From positions 2,418,001 to 2,482,000 of the forward strand of contig NZ_JAUSUT010000001.1 of the NCBI RefSeq assembly GCF_030814215.1: a stretch of 64,000 nucleotides of DNA, read 5' to 3'. The notes under the pieces were generated by a model that was not told where the DNA came from, did no database searches, and worked only from the letters and a program-made list of their open reading frames with translations. The position numbers and the translations under genes are program-made. This document shows positions 45,327 through 55,545 of this stretch, piece after piece. How positions within the stretch are numbered: the first letter of the stretch is position 1; every line of letters begins with the position of its first letter. The DNA comes from Amycolatopsis thermophila (GTDB lineage Bacteria > Actinomycetota > Actinomycetes > Mycobacteriales > Pseudonocardiaceae).

Positions 45327-46881
45327 CCTGCTGGTGATCCGGGATCTCGCGGTGTCGTACCGGACGCGGTCCGGGCCGGTGCCCGCGGTGCGGTCGGTCG
45401 ACCTGGCGATCCGAAGTGGACAGACACTCGCTGTTGTCGGCGAATCCGGTTCGGGGAAATCGACGACAGCGCACGCGGTGATCGGGTTGCTGCCGCGCGG
45501 TGGGCGGATCGAGGCGGGGTCGATCACGTTCGACGGCCGCGAGCTGACGGCGTTGTCCGAGAAGGCGTGGCGGACCGTTCGCGGCCGGGAGATCGCGCTG
45601 ATCCCGCAGGACCCGACGGTGTCGTTGAACCCGGTGAAGCGGATCGGTGAGCAGGTCGGGGAGGCGCTGGTGGTCCACGGGCTGGCGACACGGCGGAGCG
45701 CGGGTGCGGAGGCCGTGGAGTTGCTGGCGCGGGCGGGGATCGCGCGGCCGGAGTTGCGGGCGCGGCAGTACCCGCACGAGCTGTCCGGCGGGTTGCGGCA
45801 GCGGGCACTGATCGCGGCGGCGCTGGCCGGGAAGCCGCGGTTGATCATCGCGGACGAGCCGACCAGCGCGCTGGACGTGACGGTGCAGCGGCGGATCCTG
45901 GATCACCTTGCGGAGCTGGTGGCCGAGGAGAACCTGGCGCTGCTGTTGATCACCCACGACCTGGGAGTGGCAGCGGACCGAGCGGACGAGATCGCGGTGA
46001 TGTCGGAGGGGCGGCTGGTGGAGCGGGCGCCGAGCGCGGAACTGCTGGCGGCGCCGTCGCAGGACTACACGCGACGGTTGCTGGCGGCGGCGCCGAGCCT
46101 GTCGACCGAGCCGTTGCGGTCGCGCCGGCCGCCGGGGCCGGCGTTGGTGGCGGTTTCGGGCCTGCGCAAGGACTTCGGTGGCGTGCGGGCCGTGGACGAC
46201 GTGTCGTTCGAAATCCCCCGCGGCCAGACGCTGGCGCTGGTCGGCGAATCCGGTTCCGGCAAGTCGACGACGGCGCGGATGGTGCTGCGGCTGACGGACC
46301 CGTCCGCGGGGTCGGTGGTGTTCGACGGCGTCGACGTGACCGGGGTGCGCGGTGCGGAGCTGCGCACGCTGCGGCGCCGGATGCAGCTGGTGTATCAGAA
46401 CCCGTACGCGTCGCTGAACCCGAAGCTGACGGTGGGCCAGATCGTGTCCGAGCCGCTGCGGGCCTTCCGCGCTCCGGGTGATGCGGTGTCGTTGCTGGAC
46501 CAGGTGGCGTTGCCGGCGTCGATGTCGAGGCGCAAGCCGGCGGAGTTGTCCGGCGGGCAACGTCAACGCGTGGCGATCGCGAGGGCCTTGGCGCTGCGCC
46601 CGGACCTGGTGGTGCTGGACGAGCCGGTGTCGGCGTTGGATGTGTCGGTGCAGGCCCAGATCCTGGATCTGCTGGTACGCCTGCAGGACGAGCTGGGTTT
46701 GACCTACCTGTTCATCTCCCACGACCTCGCCGTGGTGCGGCAGGTGGCCGACCAGGTTGCCGTCATGCGAGCCGGTTCGGTGGTGGAGAAGGGGCCGGTG
46801 GACGAGGTGTTGCAGCGGCCCCGGGAGGCGTACACAAAGGACCTGCTGTCCGCGATCCCGGGCCGGGTGGAGGTCGGCTAG
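45319..46881 (+). CDS. Fused DppD-DppF-type ABC transporter ATP-binding protein
   Basis: The 520-residue protein contains two complete ATPase domains in tandem. Domain 1 (about 1-245) has Walker A GESGSGKST, signature LSGGL and Walker B LIIADEP. Domain 2 (about 275-515) has Walker A GESGSGKST, signature LSGGQ and Walker B LVVLDEP. It replaces separate DppD and DppF subunits and powers the importer encoded upstream. The Dpp/Opp C-terminal Cys-rich segment (FeS motif) found in some DppD/DppF is absent. Confidence 0.92.
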   Translation: MADLLVIRDLAVSYRTRSGPVPAVRSVDLAIRSGQTLAVVGESGSGKSTTAHAVIGLLPRGGRIEAGSITFDGRELTALSEKAWRTVRGREIALIPQDPTVSLNPVKRIGEQVGEALVVHGLATRRSAGAEAVELLARAGIARPELRARQYPHELSGGLRQRALIAAALAGKPRLIIADEPTSALDVTVQRRILDHLAELVAEENLALLLITHDLGVAADRADEIAVMSEGRLVERAPSAELLAAPSQDYTRRLLAAAPSLSTEPLRSRRPPGPALVAVSGLRKDFGGVRAVDDVSFEIPRGQTLALVGESGSGKSTTARMVLRLTDPSAGSVVFDGVDVTGVRGAELRTLRRRMQLVYQNPYASLNPKLTVGQIVSEPLRAFRAPGDAVSLLDQVALPASMSRRKPAELSGGQRQRVAIARALALRPDLVVLDEPVSALDVSVQAQILDLLVRLQDELGLTYLFISHDLAVVRQVADQVAVMRAGSVVEKGPVDEVLQRPREAYTKDLLSAIPGRVEVG

Positions 46882-47027
46882 GCCGAGTTCGGGCCGGTAG
46901 CAGTGTGCTCCGGGGTACCGCTGTGCGGCCCTGGTCGGTGGCTTGCCGTGCCGGGGACGTTGCTGATCGGCCGGCACGGCGTGCCTGCCCGCGGTGGGGC
47001 CGGGTGCCGCTGCGGCCCCGCAGGCTG

Positions 47028-47470
47028 CATTCCACGCAGATGGAACCGCTCGTGACCGCCGGGGCCGCGGCGGGTCGCGGTCCGGTGGCCCACGGTTCTA
47101 CCGGCCCCGGCAGGCAGCGTCCCGGCCGTGGGCCGTCTGTGGCGTGGTGGATGCTGGTTGGCGCTGGCTCGGTTCGCAACCGGGACGTTGACACACCCCG
47201 GGCCGGCGGGCAGGCCGCCGATTGCTGGTACCAGGTCGGCGGCCTGCCGCATTCGACGCAGATGGAGCCTCTCGGTGACGGTCGGGCCGCGGCGGGTCGC
47301 GGTCCGGTGGCCCGCGGCCCTACCGGCCCCGGCACGCAGCGTCCCGGCCGTGGCCCGTCTGTGGCGTGGTGGATGCTGGTTAGCGCTGGCTCGGTCGCAA
47401 CCGGGACGTTGACACACCCCGGGCCGGCGGGCAGGCCGCCGACTGTCGGTACCCGGTCGGCGGCCTCGCG
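47028..47470. repeat. Tandem duplication, 222-bp unit
   Basis: Two copies (47028-47249 and about 47250-47470) start CATTC(C/G)ACGCAGATGGA and are nearly identical through CCGGGACGTTGACACACCCC. Small indels between copies shift the reading frame, which argues against a conserved protein-coding repeat. Confidence 0.85.
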
Positions 47471-47564
47471 CGTCCGGCACGCCCGCCTCGTCCTCGCCGC
47501 CTCGCGTCCGCCAGCCCCCCGCCCGCTCCGCGCCTCGCATCGGGTAACAGCCGTGCCGCCGGCG

Positions 47565-47690
47565 GGCCGCCCGTGGAACGCAACGCCGGCCGCCGCCCGC
47601 TGACCGCGGCCGCCGCCCGCGCGCCTGTCGAACGCCGGCCGCCGCCCGTGGAACGCCGGCCGCCGCCCGCGCGCCTGTCGAACGCCGCCA
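47565..47690. repeat. GCCGCCGCCCG-type low-complexity repeat
   Basis: Short units such as AACGCCGGCCGCCGCCCG recur four or more times, with GTGG and TGTC variants, just upstream of the 3' end of the FAD/NAD-binding gene. Confidence 0.6.
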
Positions 47691-47780
47691 GCCACCAACC
47701 CGCCACCCACCGCCGACTCCAACCGCCCGCCAACCCACCACCCACCGCCGGCCCCCAACCGACCGCCACCGGCGCAAAAC

Positions 47781-49619
47781 TCAGCCCACCAACCGCAGGA
47801 TTTCCCGCGCCGCGGCGTCGTTTTGGCGGAAGGAGGGGCCGTTGGTGCCGGGGCGGGTGAAGGCGGCCGCCGAGCGGGCGCTCGTGTGCGGGCCCAGCGC
47901 GAAGCGCCGGGACTGCGGCCGCCCGTCGGCGTCGAGCAGCCGCCCGTCCGAGACGCGCGTCGAGATCCGGCCCGAGGGCAGGTCCCGCACGTATTCCTCG
48001 GCCAGCTCGCCCGCATGACGCAACTGCGCCAGCAACCCGTCCGAAGCCCGCGAGACGCTCGGCGCGGGCAGGCGCGCCTCGATCAGCGTCCGGGCCGTCA
48101 CCGAGCCCGGGAAGCTCCCCGAGTAAGCCGCGAAACCGTCCGCTGTCAACGAAATCCGCACGTCGGCCCCCAGGAACGACACCACCCCGGCCTGGTGCAA
48201 CGCCAGCAACTCGTGCAACCGCCGCGGCGGGGGGCCGCTCGCGTAGTACGAGAAGAACCCGTGCCACCAACCATCCACATCGGACGCATCCAGCGCGCCG
48301 GACGCCATCAGCGCAGGCATCTGCTGGTACACCGACAACAACGCCATGAACGCCCCGAGATCCGCGCTCCACGAAGCGTCCGCGCGCCGCGCCAGGTCCG
48401 CTTCCACATAGGACCGCAGGTACTTCCCGAACTCCTCCGCCGTCTCGAACCGCAGGCCCGCGAGCGGCCGGTCGAGGCGCTCCAGGTCGAGCCGGTCCTC
48501 CTCCGCCGGGACCGCCCGCGCCACCAGCGCCCGCATCTCCGCGCTATCCCACTCGAACGAGGCGAAGCACGCCGCGAAATCGTCGAAAGCCATGCGCACC
48601 CGCGACGGGTGCCCGGTGAACAGCTCGCTGTAGTACCCCCACGCGAGCTCCTTCGCCACGTGCGGCCACACGTCGGCGCGGAAATCGAGCCGGCGGTCCC
48701 GCGCCAGCAGCTCGTCCACCCGCGCCCGGTCGAAGAACCGCGGCAACCGCAGCGGCGCACCGCGCAACCGGTACCCGGGCTTCGCGTGGTAGGGCACGCC
48801 GCGCCGGGAACCGATGTGCAGCACCGGTTCCGCCCCGCTCGGGTGGTAGACCAGCCCGCCCTCGCGCTCCTCGAACCGCCCGCCGCGACCCTCCGTCAGC
48901 AACAGCATCAGGTCGACGAACGCCAGCCCGAACCCGCGCACCAGCACCGGCTCACCGGGTGCGACGTGCTGGTAGTCGACGTCGGCGGTGTAGCCGGCCG
49001 GGTAGTAGGCGAGCCCCCGGGCGGCCGCGAACTCGGCCAGCTCCCGCTCGTCCGAACCCGGTTCGGCATCGAGGTGACCGACGGTCAGCACCACCGCGTC
49101 CACGTCCAGCGGTTCGTCCACCCCCGCCAGCCACACGCGCGTCTCGTCGATCCGCGTCGCCCGCGTGCGGTGCTCCACCACCGAAATCCCCGGCGGCAAC
49201 TCCGACAGCACGTGCCGGTACACCCAGTCCAGGTACGCGCTCGCCAGCCGCCGCGTCGGGAACGACGTGCCGCGCAACGCGGTCAGCTCACCCCACAGAT
49301 CCTCCGGCACGTCGTAGTCGATCCGCCCGGATCGCACGTCGCGCGCCCACTCCCACAGCGACGGCCCCGGCCGCACCGGGCCGTCCGTCGTCACGCTGTC
49401 GTCGGTGAACATCGTGACGTCCTCGGCCATCGAGTTCATCCGCAGCAACGGTGACTGCTCGTAGCGCCAGATCCGCCCGGCGCCCGGCGGGAACGGGTCG
49501 ATCAGGTGGACCACCAGCCCCGCGGGCCCCAGCAGTTCGGCCGCGTTGGCCGACAATCGTTCCAGCACGCCGACCCCACGCGGCCCCGCCCCCACGATCG
49601 CGAGTTGCGACGCCACCAT
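47781..49619 (-). CDS. FAD/NAD(P)-binding protein (NAD_binding_9 type)
   Basis: The 612-residue protein begins with a dinucleotide-binding motif (IVGAGPRGVGVLERL) and LLRMNSMAEDVTMF, both typical of the FAD-NAD(P)-binding family (PF13454-like) found in siderophore and secondary-metabolism loci. Later segments (AVVLTVGHLDAEPG, VLVRGFGLAFVDLMLLLTEGRGG) match the second Rossmann part. The substrate is unknown. It is a single gene whose 3' end lies next to the repeat-rich gap. Confidence 0.85.
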   Translation of the reverse strand: MVASQLAIVGAGPRGVGVLERLSANAAELLGPAGLVVHLIDPFPPGAGRIWRYEQSPLLRMNSMAEDVTMFTDDSVTTDGPVRPGPSLWEWARDVRSGRIDYDVPEDLWGELTALRGTSFPTRRLASAYLDWVYRHVLSELPPGISVVEHRTRATRIDETRVWLAGVDEPLDVDAVVLTVGHLDAEPGSDERELAEFAAARGLAYYPAGYTADVDYQHVAPGEPVLVRGFGLAFVDLMLLLTEGRGGRFEEREGGLVYHPSGAEPVLHIGSRRGVPYHAKPGYRLRGAPLRLPRFFDRARVDELLARDRRLDFRADVWPHVAKELAWGYYSELFTGHPSRVRMAFDDFAACFASFEWDSAEMRALVARAVPAEEDRLDLERLDRPLAGLRFETAEEFGKYLRSYVEADLARRADASWSADLGAFMALLSVYQQMPALMASGALDASDVDGWWHGFFSYYASGPPPRRLHELLALHQAGVVSFLGADVRISLTADGFAAYSGSFPGSVTARTLIEARLPAPSVSRASDGLLAQLRHAGELAEEYVRDLPSGRISTRVSDGRLLDADGRPQSRRFALGPHTSARSAAAFTRPGTNGPSFRQNDAAAREILRLVG

Positions 49620-49676
49620 GCCTTCGACGCTACGGAATTCCGGCCGCCACGGGCCGGGTTCCCGGATCGTGGACGC

Positions 49677-50327
49677 CTACCGGACGCGCGCGATGACCTC
49701 CGGCGCCTGGCTGTACAGGCGCAGCACGCCACCGATCGTGAACTCCGTGAGCAGGTCGATGAGCGCGTCGCGGTCCGGCGCGTCCCCGTTCCAGTTGAGC
49801 CGGACCAGTGACTCGACCATCGCGAAGTACATGGTGACCAGCGCGGTGTCGGCGCGCCCCGGTTCGACGCCGAACGCGGCCCACCGCTGGCCGCTCGCCT
49901 CGGTGTAGACCCGGGCGAGCCGCTTCCGGAGCCGGGACAACGCGTGGTTGCCGGAACGCTCGGCCTCCTGGAACAGCGGCAGCGCGTCCGGGTGACCGGC
50001 GACGAAGTCGAACAGGTTCGCGTAGTTCTTGCGCGCCCAGCTCTTCAGGTCCAGTTCGGCGTCGCTCGCGCCGACCGCGGCGATGGCCGCGTAGGCCTGC
50101 TCCTCCGCCTGCTCGATCACGGCCGCGAACAGCGCGTTCTTGTCGCCGTACAGCTCGTAGACAGCCTGCCGGGTCAGCCCCGCCTCGCGGGCGATCTGTT
50201 CGATCGTGGCGCCCTGCAGGCCGTTCGTGGCGAACACGTGGCCGGCCGCGGCGAGCACGAGCGTCCGCTGCTCGGCCACCGGGAGCTTCCGGGGCCTGCC
50301 CGGCCCACGCTTTCGGGGCATTGACAT
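49677..50327 (-). CDS. TetR-family transcriptional regulator of the divergent lipase
   Basis: From the ATG at 50327 the protein has 216 residues; a GTG at 50336 would add three. The N-terminal HTH (about 18-62) reads FATNGLQGATIEQIAREAG with TRQAVYELYGDKNALF, and a C-terminal helical ligand domain follows. A basic, proline-rich arm (PRKRGPGRPRK) precedes the HTH and may add DNA contacts. The gene is divergent from a secreted lipase, and a perfect palindrome lies between them, so it probably represses both. Confidence 0.92.
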   Translation of the reverse strand: MSMPRKRGPGRPRKLPVAEQRTLVLAAAGHVFATNGLQGATIEQIAREAGLTRQAVYELYGDKNALFAAVIEQAEEQAYAAIAAVGASDAELDLKSWARKNYANLFDFVAGHPDALPLFQEAERSGNHALSRLRKRLARVYTEASGQRWAAFGVEPGRADTALVTMYFAMVESLVRLNWNGDAPDRDALIDLLTEFTIGGVLRLYSQAPEVIARVR

Positions 50328-50350
50328 GCCTGCCACCTCACCACCACTCT

Positions 50351-50374
50351 TTTTCCGACAAACCTGTCGGAAAA
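50351..50374. promoter_or_regulatory. TetR operator: perfect 10-bp-arm palindrome
   Basis: TTTTCCGACA and TGTCGGAAAA, separated by AACC, form a perfect inverted repeat in the 67-bp gap between the TetR gene and the lipase gene. Position and symmetry fit a TetR dimer-of-dimers site. Confidence 0.75.
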
Positions 50375-50394
50375 TAGCTCACCGGGGAGCGTTC

Positions 50395-51603
50395 ATGCGC
50401 CTTTCGCATCGCCGGCCCGCGGCGATCCTGACGGCGGCGGTCATCGCCCTGTCGATGACGGCCGTGCCCGCCGGCGCAACCACCTCCTCTGCCGACTTCT
50501 ACGCTCCGCCTGCCACCCTGCCAGGTGACAACGGCGCCATCATCCGTCACGAGCCGAGCCAGTTCTTCCTCGACCCGGCGAAGCTGCTCCCGGCCCCCGC
50601 TCACGTTGAGCGGATCATGTACCGCAGCACGGACACGCACGGTGATCCCGTCGCGGTCACCGGAACCGTCCTGACCCCGACGACGCCGTGGCCCGGCGCG
50701 GGCGAGCGCCCGATCGTCAGCTACGCCCCCGGCACGCAGGGCCTGGGCGACCAGTGTGCGCCGTCGAAGGCCCTGGCCGCCGGTCAGGAGTACGAGGGCC
50801 CGTTCATCGCCGGCCTGCTCGCGCGCGGTTACGCCGTCGTCGTCACCGACTACGAGGGCCTGGGCACCCCGGGCGTGCACACCTACGTCAACCGCAAGGC
50901 CGAAGGGCACGCCGTGCTGGACGCGATCCGCGCCGCGCAGCAGCTGCCCGGCCTGCCGTCCGACGGCCCCGTGGCCATCGCCGGCTACTCGCAGGGCGGT
51001 GGCGCGTCCGCCGCGGCGGCCGAGTTGCAGCCGGCCTATGCGCCGGAGCTGGACCTCAAGGGCGCCTACGCCGGCGCGGTCCCGGCCGACCTGGCCGCGG
51101 TCGGCAAGAGCCTGGACGGCGCCTACGCGGTCGGGTTCCTGATGTTCGCGGTGGCGAGCGTGAACTACGCCTACCCCGAACTGCACATCACCGACGTCCT
51201 CAACGACCGGGGAAAGGCGCTCGAAGCGCGGGTCGAGAACGAGTGCACCGTCGAAGCGGTCGTCGGTCACGCCTTCACGCGCACCGCGGACCTGACCGTG
51301 GACGGCAGGCCGATCAGCGCCTACCTGGCCGAGGAGCCGTACGCGTCGGTGGTCGAGGAGCAGCGGATCGGGACGCTCGAGCCGGCGGTGCCGGTGTACG
51401 TCGTGCACAGCGCGCTCGACGACATCGTGCCCTACGAACAGGGCCGCGCGATGGTGCGGAACTGGTGTGGCGAGGGCGCCACCGTGCAGTTCGACACCCT
51501 GGCGGTGCCGACCCACGTCGGTGGCGCCGTCGCCGGTTACCCGGCCGCCTTCGCGTGGCTGGAGGGCCGGTTCGCGGGCGAGCAGGCACCGAGCAACTGT
51601 TGA
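50395..51603 (+). CDS. Secreted lipase/alpha-beta hydrolase
   Basis: The 402-residue protein has a signal peptide (about 1-28, ending PAGATT) and matches the secretory lipase family (LIP, fungal-lipase-like). The catalytic triad is visible: S199 in GYSQGGG, Asp in HSALDD (342/343) and H374 in PTHVGG. Paired cysteines (C121, C284, C358, C402) suggest disulfides. It should hydrolyse lipid esters outside the cell. Expression is probably controlled by the divergent TetR gene. Confidence 0.92.
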   Translation: MRLSHRRPAAILTAAVIALSMTAVPAGATTSSADFYAPPATLPGDNGAIIRHEPSQFFLDPAKLLPAPAHVERIMYRSTDTHGDPVAVTGTVLTPTTPWPGAGERPIVSYAPGTQGLGDQCAPSKALAAGQEYEGPFIAGLLARGYAVVVTDYEGLGTPGVHTYVNRKAEGHAVLDAIRAAQQLPGLPSDGPVAIAGYSQGGGASAAAAELQPAYAPELDLKGAYAGAVPADLAAVGKSLDGAYAVGFLMFAVASVNYAYPELHITDVLNDRGKALEARVENECTVEAVVGHAFTRTADLTVDGRPISAYLAEEPYASVVEEQRIGTLEPAVPVYVVHSALDDIVPYEQGRAMVRNWCGEGATVQFDTLAVPTHVGGAVAGYPAAFAWLEGRFAGEQAPSNC

Positions 51604-51676
51604 AGGTCGATCAGCGGCGCGCAGCGCCACCGTCGCGGGTGGCGGCGGGCGACGGGAGGGTCACGATGGTGCGGAT

Positions 51677-52084
51677 CTACTGGAGGCCGGTCGCGGCCGC
51701 GGCGGCCGGGTCGGAGTCGGTGATGAACTTCCGGCACCGCTCGTACTCCTCGGTCTCCCCGATGCGCTGGGCGGCCTTCGCGAGGGCGGCCAGGGCGCGC
51801 AGGAAGCCCTGGTTCGGGCGGTGGTCCCAGGGCACCGGGCCGAAGCCCTTCCACCCGGCGCGGCGGAGCTGATCCAGGCCGCGGTGGTAGCCGGTGCGGG
51901 CGAAGGCGTAGGCCGGGACGAACTCGTTCGCCTCCAGCGCCCGCTCGGCCAGGGCGGCCCAGGCCTCGCTGAAGTCGGGGTGCTCGGCGGCCACGTCGGC
52001 CGGGTCGGTGCCGGCGTCCATCGCGGCCTGCGCGTCCACGCGCTCGGGCAGGCGGGTGGCGTCGGGTTCCAGCAGGTTCGTCAT
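51677..52084 (-). CDS. DUF3151 family protein
   Basis: The 135-residue protein is rich in Ala and Glu and forms helical repeats (AWAALAERALEANEFVPAYAFARTGYHRGLDQLRRAGW, quoted in part as AYAFARTGYHRGLDQLRRAG). The GPVPWDHRPNQGFLRALAAL segment is diagnostic of DUF3151, a conserved actinobacterial family without known function. Its neighbour fbaA suggests a link to central metabolism, as in other actinobacteria, but this is an inference. Confidence 0.85.
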   Translation of the reverse strand: MTNLLEPDATRLPERVDAQAAMDAGTDPADVAAEHPDFSEAWAALAERALEANEFVPAYAFARTGYHRGLDQLRRAGWKGFGPVPWDHRPNQGFLRALAALAKAAQRIGETEEYERCRKFITDSDPAAAAATGLQ

Positions 52085-52103
52085 GGTTCCCAGTATCGGC
52101 GGA

Positions 52104-52187
52104 CTACGCGAACAGGCTCGCGAGGACCCCGCTGCCGAGGAGCACGAGGGCGGCGACCAGGACCGCGGCGACGAGACGTTTGGGCAT
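52104..52187 (-). CDS. Possible 27-residue membrane peptide
   Basis: A short open frame encodes MPKRLVAAVLVAALVLLGSG and ends LASLFA. It is a single hydrophobic helix with a basic start, and its codons have high GC in third positions. It lies upstream of DUF3151 in the same orientation, with a 19-bp gap. No clear ribosome-binding site is seen, so it may not be translated. Confidence 0.35.
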   Translation of the reverse strand: MPKRLVAAVLVAALVLLGSGVLASLFA

Positions 52188-52306
52188 CACGGGCGGACAC
52201 GATGCCCGGCGGCCGCGGCCGGCGCAAGGAGGTCACGCCGGTCGGGTGAACCCTGGTTTTCGGACATCTCGCTCCGTGGCCGGGGCCGGCAGTGGATGAT
52301 GTTCGC

Positions 52307-53477
52307 ATGACGAAGGCGATCGAGGGGGCCGCCGAGGGGTTCGCCGTGCCGCGCGGGCCCATCGGCAAGACCAAGCTGTTCTTCGCCACGCACTGGGAGC
52401 GGGGCGTGCCGGGGCGGCCGGCACCGGAATGGGTGCTGCGGTTCGCCTACGGCATGTGGCTGGTCGCGTTCACCTTCAAGGTGCTCGGCTCGTCGTGGGA
52501 CATGTCGTGGCACTTCAAGTTCATCCGCGACGACTTCGCCCCGCCGCACCTGATCAACACGGTCGGCACCGGGATCGTCATCGTCCTCGTCGCGATCCAC
52601 AGCTACACCGGCCTCGGCTGCGACAAGCGGTCGCTGCGGCTCATGCAGGCCGGGCTGGCGATGTTCCTGATCGCCGCGCCGCTGGACGTCATCAACCACC
52701 GCATCAGCGGCCTCGACCTGACCGCGTGGAGCCCCACGCACATGCTGCTCTACGTCGGCACCGGCGTGATGCTGGCCGGGGTCATCGACGGCTGGACGAA
52801 GTCCGCGCCGCCCGGCCGGGTCCGCACCCTGGTGCTGACCGGGCTGTGGGTGTTCTTCCTGGAGAACACGTTCTTCCCGAACGGCCAGCAGGAGTACGGC
52901 ATCATCAGCCTGCGGGCGTGGGAGCGCGGCGCGCCGGAGGCGGAACCGTCGCTGCTGAACTTCGCGGCCGAGCAGATCGGGCACCCGGTCGACCGGGTCG
53001 CGGTGCTGCACTTCGCGATGCCGATCGCGGACTGGGTCTACCCGCTGTGGGGCGTCGGGGTGTCGGCGCTGGTCCTGGCGCTGGCGCGGCACACGATCGG
53101 CCGGGCCTGGGCGGCGACGGCGGTGGCCGGCGCGTACGTGGCCTACCGCGCGATCATCTGGCCGTTGCTGGTGGTGGGCACGTTCCCCGCCTCGGCGATC
53201 CCGTTCTACCTGCTCGCGGTGGGGCTCGCGGTGGACCTGGCGTTCCGGGTCGGACGGTCGCACCGCGTGCTCACACCGCTGACCGGCGGGCTGCTGGTGA
53301 CCGCGTTCGGGTACGGCGCGCTGTGGCTGCAGTCGCAGCTGCGGCCGTGGTTGCTGGGCGACGCGCACACCGAATCCGCGCCGCCGTTCGCCTACTGGCC
53401 GGCGCTCGTGGTGCTCGCCGGACTGCCCGTCCTCTGGTGGGTCCTCACGCGCGTGAGGACCCACCGCGAGGTCGCGG

Positions 53478-53485
<8 letters not shown>
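52307..53485 (+). CDS. Conserved polytopic membrane protein of unknown function
   Basis: From the ATG at 52307 the protein has 392 residues and about 9-10 membrane segments. Short conserved motifs with histidines stand out (SSWDMSWHFKFIRDD, DVINHRISGLDLTAWSPTHMLLY). These might be metal- or substrate-binding, but no family is recognised. It overlaps fbaA by 8 bp at the 3' end (convergent). A GATGAT box 6 nt before the ATG may be a leaderless promoter. Confidence 0.75.
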
Positions 53486-54509
<1,024 letters not shown>

Positions 54510-54630
54510 CGTGGGTCCTCCTAGCTGTGGTTCGCCTTCCTTGCCCGAATCGTACGAGGTCGGCGGTGGGAGGACAGTGGCCCGGCTCTCGGCGGCCCAG
54601 GTCGGGAACGATCAAGTGACCAACGACGCC

Positions 54631-54654
54631 CCGCCCCGGCCGGGACCGGGGCGG
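54631..54654 (-). terminator. Terminator after the second F420 oxidoreductase
   Basis: CCGCCCCGG and CCGGGGCGG form a 9-bp stem with a 6-nt loop, 13 nt past the oxidoreductase stop on the minus strand. Confidence 0.55.
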
Positions 54655-54667
54655 AGCGGCTCGGTAG

Positions 54668-55495
54668 TCAGGACAGCAGGGCCTCGCTGACGGCGCGGTA
54701 GCCGGGCAGCGGGTCGTCGCCGAGGACCTGGATGCAGACGTGGTCCGCGCCGGCGTCGAGGTGGGCGGTGATGCCGCGCGCGATCGAGTCGATGTCGCCG
54801 TGCAGGGCGAGGGCGTCGATCAGCGCGTCGCTGCCGCCGTTGTCCAGGTCGGCCTCGGTCCAGCCGTGGCGGAGCAGGTTGTTGCGGTAGTTCACCAGGC
54901 CGAGGTAGGGGCGCTGGATGGTCGGGCGGGCGATGGCACGGGCCCTCTCCGGGTCGGTCTCCAGCACGACCTTCTGCTCGGGGGCCAGCAGCACGCCCTC
55001 ACCGAGGACCTTGCGCGCCTCCCGGGTGTGGTCGGGGGTCGTCAGGTACGGGTGGGCGCCCGCGGTGCGCTCGGCGGAGAGCTTCAGCACCTTCGGGCCC
55101 AGCGCGGCCAGCGCCCGCGCCTCGACCGGTACGCCCGCTTCGTCCAGGCCGTCGAGGTAGTCGACGATCTTGTCGTAGGGCTTCTGGTACTCCTGGGTCG
55201 CCTCCGGGTGGCCGATGCCGACGCCGAGCAGGAAGCGGCCCGGGTGCTTGCCCTCGATGCGGTGCCAGGAGGCGCCGACGGTGGCCGCGTCGTCCTTCCA
55301 CATGTTGACGATCCCGGTGGCCACCTTGATGGTGCTGGTCGCGTCCAGCAGCTCGTCGACGATGTCGAGTCGCCCGTCCGGGGACCCGCCGATCCAGATG
55401 GCGCCGTAGCCGAGACGTTCGACTTCGCGCGCCAGGTCCCCGTCCAGCTGGTGGTGGCCTCGCCAGATGCCGATCTTTCCGAGTTCGATAGCCAT
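54668..55495 (-). CDS. LLM-class F420-dependent oxidoreductase (TIGR03620-like)
   Basis: From the ATG at 55495 the protein has 275 residues. It has the luciferase-like barrel with GKIGIWRGH, GYGAIWIGGSPDG, VATGIVNMWKDDAATV, FLLGVGIGHPEATQEYQKPYD (quoted in part as FLLGVGIGHPEAT) and AGADHVCIQVLGDD. The subgroup uses F420 in mycobacteria and relatives. The substrate is unknown. It is divergent from the aldo/keto reductase. Confidence 0.9.
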   Translation of the reverse strand: MAIELGKIGIWRGHHQLDGDLAREVERLGYGAIWIGGSPDGRLDIVDELLDATSTIKVATGIVNMWKDDAATVGASWHRIEGKHPGRFLLGVGIGHPEATQEYQKPYDKIVDYLDGLDEAGVPVEARALAALGPKVLKLSAERTAGAHPYLTTPDHTREARKVLGEGVLLAPEQKVVLETDPERARAIARPTIQRPYLGLVNYRNNLLRHGWTEADLDNGGSDALIDALALHGDIDSIARGITAHLDAGADHVCIQVLGDDPLPGYRAVSEALLS

Positions 55496-55533
55496 GTCCG
55501 TCCCAACTCCGGCGGGGGTGCGCGGCATTCCTC

Positions 55534-55539
55534 TACGTT
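55534..55539 (+). promoter_or_regulatory. Leaderless-type -10 box for the aldo/keto reductase
   Basis: TACGTT lies 6 nt before the ATG at 55546. Confidence 0.45.
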
Positions 55540-55545
55540 GGGCTC

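Larger units (their letters stand above)
46882..47780. other. Repeat-rich gap without a supported gene
   Basis: Nearly 900 bp between the importer ATPase and the FAD/NAD-binding gene. Long open frames on both strands come from composition and duplication and show no homology. It includes a 222-bp duplication and a CCG-rich run. Confidence 0.6.

Noticed and set aside
46763-48016. Minus-strand frame with repeated ICVECG segments in the duplicated region
   Set aside because: The two copies are out of register with each other because of indels, so no consistent protein is encoded.
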